This document shows, piece after piece, positions 21,225 to 27,116 of a stretch of DNA of 27,116 nucleotides; the first letter of the stretch is position 1; the number at the start of each line of letters is the position of its first letter. A program made the translations under genes and the position numbers. The notes beneath the pieces were generated by a model. The model saw only the letters and a list, made by a program, of their open reading frames with translations. It searched no databases and was not told the origin of the DNA. The stretch is from Candidatus Peregrinibacteria bacterium (GTDB taxonomy: Bacteria > Patescibacteriota > Gracilibacteria > UBA1369 > LOWO2-01-FULL-3): contig JACPLZ010000041.1 in NCBI GenBank assembly GCA_016186245.1, forward strand, positions 1 through 27,116, in the 5' to 3' direction.

Positions 21225-23704
21225 GACTGGCTGTTGAGAACAAGGATGAAGTGGATATTTCCTTCCGAATCAAGCTGGATATCGATGCCAAATGATAACC
21301 ATGTGGTATCCAATATAGCGTTTTCTTTGTTTAAAATGGAGTCCAAAATACTTTGCCAGCCGGTGCCTGTGATGCTGGACGCGCTGGAGCTGCCGGTGAG
21401 ATTGTTTGCGTCTGTGGCGGTGCTGAATGTGTCGCCGGTTATTGCCTGGTTTTCATTGATTGCTTTGTCGTTGAGATATTTGGCTGTGCTTTCAGCGGCG
21501 CTTTTGACTGCGAGTGCGGATATTCCGCTGTTTTGTCTTTTGGTGTTGATACCCTGGTATGCTTCATTTTTGAAATCGACAATATTCTGCGGAGTCAATT
21601 TGTCGGTGGAAAATTCCTGGGCGATGATGATATAGCCGTCTTTTGTGCTTACTCCGAGACCCATTCTTGTCCATTCCGGCGTCAGGATATTTTCCCGGTG
21701 TGATGCGCTGCGCATTAGTCCATAATGGGCAAACGGGACGGTAACGTCTTTGACTACATTTTCTCCTACAGATGTGGTAATGCCCGCTTCAAGTCTGCGG
21801 TCGTCCGGTGTTTTGCCGTCAGGATTTACATGGCCAAAAAAGTTTCTGGCGGCCATGTCGTCGCTATGCCCCTGGGCAACTGTATTTAATTCTTCATCAA
21901 GCACAATGTTTTGCAGGCCGTGACCGGCGCGGGCTTCATTTATAAAATTTAACATTTCCTGCCTTGCTGCCGATGTATCGAGGAATCCTTCAAACGGCGT
22001 TCTGGTGTTAAGGTCGAAAAAATCTGGTAAAAGAGGGATTTTGTTGCCTATATAAACAGGGTGATTGAGGATTGGTTTTCCTTCCTTGTCGTTTATTTCC
22101 AAAATATGACGTCCTTCGACGGCCGGTGTGTAGTTATAGGTGAAATTTCCGCCGTTTAAAATAGTGGGAGAGTCCAGGTTGCTGCCGTTTGGACTGCCGG
22201 ATATCAGTGTTATGTTTTCGACCGATCCATCCGGTTTGATTACGTAGGCTTCTTCAAAAATATCGGTATAAACAGTTCCGCTGAAAGATATTTTTTGGAT
22301 TGAATCCAGCGTGTCCGGCGGATTGGCGGTGATTTGCGCGGTAATTTCGTCGAAGGAATGTTCTTCTGCGATGAATTTTTTTGCGGAACTTTTTGTGAAG
22401 CTGGAATTTATTTCCAAAGGGCCGATGGAGGCGAGCGACGCTGTCTCGATAAAATAGTCGACGGAATTTTTGGTGAAATTTTTAAAATTTCCGTATTGGA
22501 TGATGATTGTGTCTATGTTCTGTCTGGAAAAATAGCTGAATGAATTTTGATCCTGCCGGAATGTGAGTTTTTTGAAAGTTGAATTTTGAGCCGTGAAAGA
22601 GATTTTGGTTCGATCATCGGTGTACCTTATGTCCAGTCCTGTTGCGGCTGCGGCTGATGGCGGAGCATCATTGTTGAAAGAGGGGAGCTCCGGCAATACG
22701 GAAATCGGTGTTGCCCTGGCGCTGCCGCTGTCTCCGCGTAAAATTCCAAGGTTGTAATTTCCCGGGCGGTCAAAATATACCGGAATATCAAAGCGGTTAT
22801 TTTCCGTGCCGGCCGAGAATGACCTGTAATTGGAATTGCTTGTGCCGTCCGTTATGACCGTGGCCATATCGTAATCTCCGGAAGTGACTGCGCCGCTGAT
22901 GACATAAACTTCATTTTGATAAAAAATATTTGGGACGGAATCATCAAGGACGATGTTTTCGAAAAAATCGGTTTCGATCCAGGAGAAATTTTCCGGCGTG
23001 AATGATTCACTTGATTCGCCCAATTCGCCCAATTCGCTGGTTGCGGATTCTTCTTCGTCATCTGCCGGTATCAGCTCTATTTCCTGTGCCACGCCTGTAT
23101 CCGGCAAAATCAGTGATCGGTAGATTATTTCGCTTATGCTGGCGCGAGTCATCAAATCTGCCGGATTGAAAAAAATGCCTGATTCTTCAAGAAAACCTTT
23201 GTTTTTGGCATAAGTAACATAGGGCAGATACCATTCGTCGGGAGGCGTGTCTTCAAAAGGTGTTTCACTTACGGTCTGCGAAAGCTGCCATTTTTGGACT
23301 TTACCGAGGATCTTTAATGCTTCGACTTTGTTGATGGTCTGTTCCGGCTTAAAAGTGCCGTCAGTGTAACCGACTATCCAGCCGGAGTGATAGGCTTTAA
23401 TGACGTATTTGCCGTACCATGAGTCATGATTTACATCTGGAAACGGCGTGGGTGAAGTAATCAATGCGGGAATGTCCGATCCTTCCAGGATAATTTTGAG
23501 AAATTCTGCGCGGTTGACGGCATTATCCGGCTTGAAAGTGCCGTCAGGGTAGCCGTTTATAATGTTGTTGCTCTGCAGATAATTGATTGCGGCGCTGTTT
23601 TTATGTTGCTGGTCTACATCAGGAAAATCGGCGAAAACAGTCCGGCCCGATATCATGACAATCAGAATAGCCGGCAGTATCTTGTTTAGGATATTTTTAG
23701 GCAT
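21221..23704 (-). CDS. Secreted S-layer-homology protein with C-terminal CAP/SCP domain
   Basis: An 827-residue protein. The signal peptide (about 1-25, ILPAILIVMISGRTVFA) is followed by three SLH modules (about 27-88, 89-148, 149-205), each with the pattern FPDVxxxxW...AIxYL...GYPDGTFKPDxxxxRAEFLK; these bind pyruvylated or other wall polymers. An acidic Glu/Ser-rich linker (about 210-245) and a long beta-rich middle follow. The CAP domain (about 585-715) has MLNFINEARAGHGL, HSDDMAARNFFGHVNPDG, VGENVV and SASHRENILTPEWTRMGLGV. A further about 100 residues end the protein. It is first in the envelope operon. The role is likely surface attachment with an unknown CAP activity. Confidence 0.92.
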   Translation of the reverse strand: MPKNILNKILPAILIVMISGRTVFADFPDVDQQHKNSAAINYLQSNNIINGYPDGTFKPDNAVNRAEFLKIILEGSDIPALITSPTPFPDVNHDSWYGKYVIKAYHSGWIVGYTDGTFKPEQTINKVEALKILGKVQKWQLSQTVSETPFEDTPPDEWYLPYVTYAKNKGFLEESGIFFNPADLMTRASISEIIYRSLILPDTGVAQEIELIPADDEEESATSELGELGESSESFTPENFSWIETDFFENIVLDDSVPNIFYQNEVYVISGAVTSGDYDMATVITDGTSNSNYRSFSAGTENNRFDIPVYFDRPGNYNLGILRGDSGSARATPISVLPELPSFNNDAPPSAAAATGLDIRYTDDRTKISFTAQNSTFKKLTFRQDQNSFSYFSRQNIDTIIIQYGNFKNFTKNSVDYFIETASLASIGPLEINSSFTKSSAKKFIAEEHSFDEITAQITANPPDTLDSIQKISFSGTVYTDIFEEAYVIKPDGSVENITLISGSPNGSNLDSPTILNGGNFTYNYTPAVEGRHILEINDKEGKPILNHPVYIGNKIPLLPDFFDLNTRTPFEGFLDTSAARQEMLNFINEARAGHGLQNIVLDEELNTVAQGHSDDMAARNFFGHVNPDGKTPDDRRLEAGITTSVGENVVKDVTVPFAHYGLMRSASHRENILTPEWTRMGLGVSTKDGYIIIAQEFSTDKLTPQNIVDFKNEAYQGINTKRQNSGISALAVKSAAESTAKYLNDKAINENQAITGDTFSTATDANNLTGSSSASSITGTGWQSILDSILNKENAILDTTWLSFGIDIQLDSEGNIHFILVLNSQS

Positions 23705-23846
23705 GTGTATTTGTTTGGCTGTGTGTATATTCTAATGTTTTTACTGATTTTTGATAGTGGTTTGGGCGAAGATGGCGTCCAGCCGGTATTTTTTGCGGCT
23801 GCAATTTTTTATAAAAATTTAATCTTTTTCAGGTATAGCATCTGTC

Positions 23847-25154
23847 ATGAATGGTAAATTTCCATATATTGTTTTGATGTCTGGTTTGCTTGCAGCGGTT
23901 ATTTGGCGGTTTTTATCGATTGGAGATTTGGAAGGCGGCCATGTTTCGTTTTTTCGGGGAAATGTGAAAATAAGGGGATGCGTTGATGACGAGGTTGATG
24001 TGAGGGTTGATAAAGTCAAATATATCATTGAAACGGAAGAAATTTTTTTTGAGGGCAAGTGGCGGGAGACTTTTGGGCGTGTGTTGATAAACGGGAGCAG
24101 GTATCCGGTTTATGAATATGGCGATTGTTTTGTGATTACCGGCAATCTTGAAAAGCCTGGTAAAATTGATGATTTTGATTATGGAAAATATCTGGAGCGC
24201 TATCATATTTATGCGATTGTGAATTTTGCCGATATGGCGAAATATTCCAATGGCGATAATGTTTTTTGGAATAATCTGTATAGGCTGAAGCAGTGGTCTC
24301 TTAACAGGCTTGGAAAAATATACGGCGAGCCGGAGGCGAGTTTTATGGCTGGAATTCTTTTGGGTAGCCGCAAGGGAATACCTCAGGATCTTTTGGAGAA
24401 TTTTAATCGTGTGGGTTTGACCCATATCATTGCCGTTTCCGGGTATAATATTACTTTGGTTGTGGCTTTTGTCGGCTGTCTGTTTGGGTTTTTGCGGAAG
24501 AAGATGCGGGCGGTGTTTGCGGCGGTGTTTGTAGTTGTTTTTGTGTTGTTTGTCGGCGCCAGCGCGGCGGTTGTCAGAGCTGGAGTGATGGGTATGATCG
24601 GGCTTGCGGCTTTGTATTTTGGCCGTTTGTATTACGCTAAAATCGCTCTTTTTGCTGCTGCTGTTTTGATGATTTTGTGGAATCCGTTGGTGTTTTTGTA
24701 TGATGTCGGTTTCCAGCTTTCGTTTTTGGCGACCGCTGGATTGATCTGGGCATCGCCGATTTTGGAAAAATATTTTATGTGGCTGCCGGAAAAATTTGGA
24801 ATCAGGAATGCCCTGGCGCTGACTTTGTCGGCGCAGATTTTCGCTCTGCCGATAATGGTCTGGAATTTTGGATATTTGAGTCTGATTTCACCGCTGGCAA
24901 ATGTTTTTGTGCTGCCTTTTATTCCAATCTCGATGGTTTTTGGTTTTATATCTTTGTTTTTTGGAAAAATTGTCGGGCTGTTTGGTTATTTTGTTCTTAA
25001 AATTGTCATTATGATTGTGAATTTTTTTGCCGGTTTTGGATTTGCAGTCGTGGAGACGAAGTGGCATGGCAAGTGGTGGGCCATCCCATATTACTTATTG
25101 GTTCTGCTGTGGCTGTCTGGGGTTGGTCGGCGCGGCCCTAGATCTCGTAAATAA
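23847..25154 (+). CDS. comEC: ComEC/Rec2-type competence channel protein, without beta-lactamase-like domain
   Basis: A 435-residue polytopic membrane protein forming the inner-membrane channel for single-stranded DNA uptake. An N-terminal helix (about 6-24), a soluble OB-like/DUF4131 region (about 28-150) and the competence domain (about 160-425) are visible. The hallmark is GSRKGIPQDLLENF followed by GLTHIIAVSGYNITLV, and later YDVGFQLSFLATAGLI. Full-length ComEC (over 700 aa) adds a C-terminal metallo-beta-lactamase domain; here the gene stops after the membrane part. It overlaps the convergent methyltransferase by 17 bp. Start ATG 23847 is preceded by TATAGC 8-13 bp upstream, which may mean a leaderless message. 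Confidence 0.9.
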   Translation: MNGKFPYIVLMSGLLAAVIWRFLSIGDLEGGHVSFFRGNVKIRGCVDDEVDVRVDKVKYIIETEEIFFEGKWRETFGRVLINGSRYPVYEYGDCFVITGNLEKPGKIDDFDYGKYLERYHIYAIVNFADMAKYSNGDNVFWNNLYRLKQWSLNRLGKIYGEPEASFMAGILLGSRKGIPQDLLENFNRVGLTHIIAVSGYNITLVVAFVGCLFGFLRKKMRAVFAAVFVVVFVLFVGASAAVVRAGVMGMIGLAALYFGRLYYAKIALFAAAVLMILWNPLVFLYDVGFQLSFLATAGLIWASPILEKYFMWLPEKFGIRNALALTLSAQIFALPIMVWNFGYLSLISPLANVFVLPFIPISMVFGFISLFFGKIVGLFGYFVLKIVIMIVNFFAGFGFAVVETKWHGKWWAIPYYLLVLLWLSGVGRRGPRSRK

Positions 25155-25665
25155 AAATTTTGGAAATTTTACCTTTTTTGGGGATGATGCGGCTTGGTTT
25201 CAGGTCGGGAATCTGGAATGTGTAGGAGACGATTTTGGTTTTTTTCTTAAGGCCGGCCATTATGGTCTTGTGGAATTTTTTCATCGTGCGCGGCAGCATA
25301 TAACAGAAAATTATGTCTGCTTTGCTGAAATTCTGTTTGAAAAAACTTCCAAAAATTATTTTCCCTTTCCATTTCCAGAAAATCTGCCGGATTTTTGCAA
25401 TGAGAAAGACGAACGGATCAACTTCAAATCCTGTTGAAATGGCGCCATAATCTTTCTCGGCAAAATGAAGGAAGCGTCCATCTCCGGCGCCGATATCGTA
25501 AATTTTCTGGCCTTTTTTGATGCCTGCTTCTTTCAGGACTTTATGAACGGCGTCCATTGGCGTAGGCACAAACGGCCCTCCGCCAAAAATTGTTATATAG
25601 AAAGAAATAGTCAGAAAAATGATGACGCAGGTTACGAAAATGATTCCCAGGATGCCGACGATCAT
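25138..25665 (-). CDS. Membrane-anchored class I SAM-dependent methyltransferase
   Basis: A 175-residue protein. A hydrophobic helix (about 3-28) anchors it. FVPTPMDAVHKVL (about 31-43) and KIYDIGAGDGRFLHFA (about 55-70) form the VPTP and glycine-rich SAM-binding motifs, followed by GFEVDPF (acidic end of strand 2) and KADIIFCYMLP (motif IV region). The anchor plus VPTP plus D(I/L)GxGDGR arrangement is like the FAM173/ATPSCKMT lysine methyltransferases, so a protein substrate at the membrane is plausible (inference). It is 7 bp downstream of the long hydrophilic gene on the same strand and overlaps comEC at its 3' end. Confidence 0.85.
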   Translation of the reverse strand: MIVGILGIIFVTCVIIFLTISFYITIFGGGPFVPTPMDAVHKVLKEAGIKKGQKIYDIGAGDGRFLHFAEKDYGAISTGFEVDPFVFLIAKIRQIFWKWKGKIIFGSFFKQNFSKADIIFCYMLPRTMKKFHKTIMAGLKKKTKIVSYTFQIPDLKPSRIIPKKGKISKIFIYEI

Positions 25666-25672
25666 GCGTGGA

Positions 25673-27116
25673 TTATATCACTAATCGTTCGTGGCGTTTC
25701 TGCTCGATTATTTCGCGGGCGTGCCTGCTGGCGGCGATTCTGCTTTGAAGGTCGAGAATTTTTGTGTCTCCTTTGGTTTTTGTTCTTTCTTCGGCGCGCG
25801 CAACCATGTCTGCTTCGATGTGGGCGAGATTTTTGTCCTGAAGTTTTTCGGCTTCGCTGGATGAAATTTCGTGTCCGGTTTTGTCGGTCATGGATATATG
25901 GCTGAAGCCCTGTTCGTTTGCCAATTTCCCCTGTTCATCATAAGTGCGGGAATCAAGATTTATTCTGTCCTGGGTGCTTATTTCTTCATCGGAAAATTTT
26001 ATTTCCATCAATTCTTCGCCGGTTTTGTCCGCGTTGATGATGTATTCGTCGCCCATTTGATCATAGGCATCGCGGGTCAATTTTTTTTCGATGGAGCCGT
26101 TTTCGGCGTTGTTGAGCGATTCTTCCATGGCTCTTTCATGGGCTGAAGTTTTTTTGTTATGACGCTGTTCATTTTTTTTGGCTCCTTCGAGGTTTAGAGT
26201 GCGCAATTGTTCCTCGAAAAGGTGATCGTCTATGTGTGTGTCGTTCTCTGCGACATTGTCGATTTCTTCCATAATCCGATCATTATCCGGTTCTGCGTGC
26301 TGTTTTGTTGGTCCCAATTCGCGTTTGCGGTGAGCCAGTTGTTCTTCCAAATATAGAAGTGTCCTGTCGTTTTCCGCTTCCGGATTGTTGATAAAGTACA
26401 GGCGGATTTCTCTAAGCCCGCGATTGACGCTTTCTTCGCTGTCCTCGGCGAGATACTCGTTTAGGGCTACTATAAGCTCGCTTCTCGACTTTATGCCTTC
26501 TTTTGTTTCCTGCGAATCCGGAGTTATGCCGGATTCTTTTGCTTCTCTGTATTTTGACTTTTGGTGTTCAATTTCTTTCGGCAATTCCATGGTTGCGATT
26601 TGTTCGCGCTCTCTCCAGCCTGTATCGTCATAGCGCTCTTGCCATTCTCTTATGGTGTCCGGATCAATATTTGGATTTGCGTCTGCAAGATGTTTCAGGT
26701 CTTTTTGAAAGTCCTGCCGGCGTTTTTCGTAAGACGCGAGATTTTTGAATTGTTCCTGCGGTTGTGGACTGATCAGGATTTCGTATGCTTTTTTTAGCGC
26801 CTGCAGGTCGCCGGGTTCCTGAGTCTGTTCGTTTTTGAAGTTTTCGGGTGTATTGAAAAATTCTTTATATTTGCCCTGGGTGCCCTCGCCTCCCGCAGAA
26901 ATTGTTTTTTTCCTTGCGGCTGCGTCTATTTTGGAATGGGCGGCTTTAATGGTCAGATTTTTTTCCCGTTCTTCCCTGTTTTCATTTTCTTTGAGGAGAT
27001 TTTTATGCTCTTTAAGGGATTTTTCTTTTGCCAGAAAATCAAGTTCCTCAAAGCTGTCAAGCGCGAGGTTTAAGCCCTGTGGATCGCCGGCATCGGTGTA
27101 AATTTTTTCAATATCC
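25673..27116 (-). CDS. Large hydrophilic, Glu/Lys-rich protein, partial at the window edge
   Basis: The frame is open to the end of the window, so at least 480 residues are present and the N-terminus is missing. The first in-window ATG (26590) is internal: the frame continues upstream without a stop for 175 codons. The sequence is strongly charged and helical, with probable coiled coils (for example KEHKNLLKENENREEREKN and LLYLEEQLAHRKRELG), no membrane segment and no cysteines visible in the parts read. I recognise no family. It may be a structural or scaffolding cytoplasmic protein; nothing shows an enzymatic site. It lies just upstream of the methyltransferase gene (7-bp gap), so the two are probably cotranscribed. 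Confidence 0.75.
   Translation of the reverse strand, partial: DIEKIYTDAGDPQGLNLALDSFEELDFLAKEKSLKEHKNLLKENENREEREKNLTIKAAHSKIDAAARKKTISAGGEGTQGKYKEFFNTPENFKNEQTQEPGDLQALKKAYEILISPQPQEQFKNLASYEKRRQDFQKDLKHLADANPNIDPDTIREWQERYDDTGWREREQIATMELPKEIEHQKSKYREAKESGITPDSQETKEGIKSRSELIVALNEYLAEDSEESVNRGLREIRLYFINNPEAENDRTLLYLEEQLAHRKRELGPTKQHAEPDNDRIMEEIDNVAENDTHIDDHLFEEQLRTLNLEGAKKNEQRHNKKTSAHERAMEESLNNAENGSIEKKLTRDAYDQMGDEYIINADKTGEELMEIKFSDEEISTQDRINLDSRTYDEQGKLANEQGFSHISMTDKTGHEISSSEAEKLQDKNLAHIEADMVARAEERTKTKGDTKILDLQSRIAASRHAREIIEQKRHERLVI

Noticed and set aside
1..27116. tRNA, rRNA or riboswitch genes
   Set aside because: Intergenic stretches were read for cloverleaf or T-loop sequences and none was convincing; no computational scan was possible.

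Overview
The window reads as chromosomal DNA from a small-genome, envelope-simple bacterium, most likely a Candidate Phyla Radiation (Patescibacteria) lineage of the Peregrinibacteria type. Supporting traits are a compact HrcA, a secreted SLH plus CAP-domain protein, a FecR/DUF5667-like anti-sigma protein, an archaeal-type class I aldolase, a ComEC without its usual C-terminal hydrolase domain, and dispersed hairpin repeats. The phylum is inference. TGA is a stop codon here (for example in ATGA overlaps at 14339-14342 and 18840-18843), which argues against the TGA=Gly code of Gracilibacteria/Absconditabacteria. I found no convincing Shine-Dalgarno motif before any start.

Layout. 1-2471 is an accessory island: a long imperfect inverted repeat (51-219), a tyrosine recombinase with four 39-bp in-frame tandem repeats, a HicA-like toxin with an RHH antitoxin, and a convergent VapBC module. 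2516-5786 is the heat-shock cluster hrcA-grpE-dnaK (minus strand) with two CIRCE operators, each lying over the -10 box of a promoter. 5792-6623 is an NAD-type GAPDH broken by an internal deletion. Divergent from it is tsaC. 7284-8417 (minus) holds a secreted four-cysteine protein and a small multidrug-export family membrane protein. 8418-8961 is a repeat-rich gap. 8962-10230 is rsmH-ftsL. A gap and a compositionally odd HNH protein follow, then a second copy of the secreted four-cysteine family (11710-12252).

12340-15229 is a gluconeogenesis-like operon (class I FBP aldolase, a second GAPDH, fructose-1,6-bisphosphatase), followed closely by an ECF sigma factor and a FecR-type membrane anti-sigma protein. 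A 127-bp nested palindrome (17614-17740), possibly a MITE, separates these from a minus-strand envelope operon transcribed as SLH/CAP protein, LytR-CpsA-Psr ligase, D,D-carboxypeptidase and MraY. The right end has comEC (+), a membrane-anchored methyltransferase (-) and a long hydrophilic coiled-coil protein (-) that runs off the window.

How the genes work together. MraY, the carboxypeptidase, the LCP ligase, RsmH, FtsL and the SLH/CAP protein describe a monoderm-like peptidoglycan wall with an S-layer type surface. Aldolase, GAPDH and FBPase point to carbon flow toward hexose phosphates, and the broken GAPDH fits a lineage reshaping its glycolysis. The most novel items are the paired secreted four-cysteine family with matched promoters, the palindromic element beside the recombinase, the MITE-like element, the deleted GAPDH, the Asp-to-Glu change in the DnaK phosphate-binding motif, and the general absence of Shine-Dalgarno sites.
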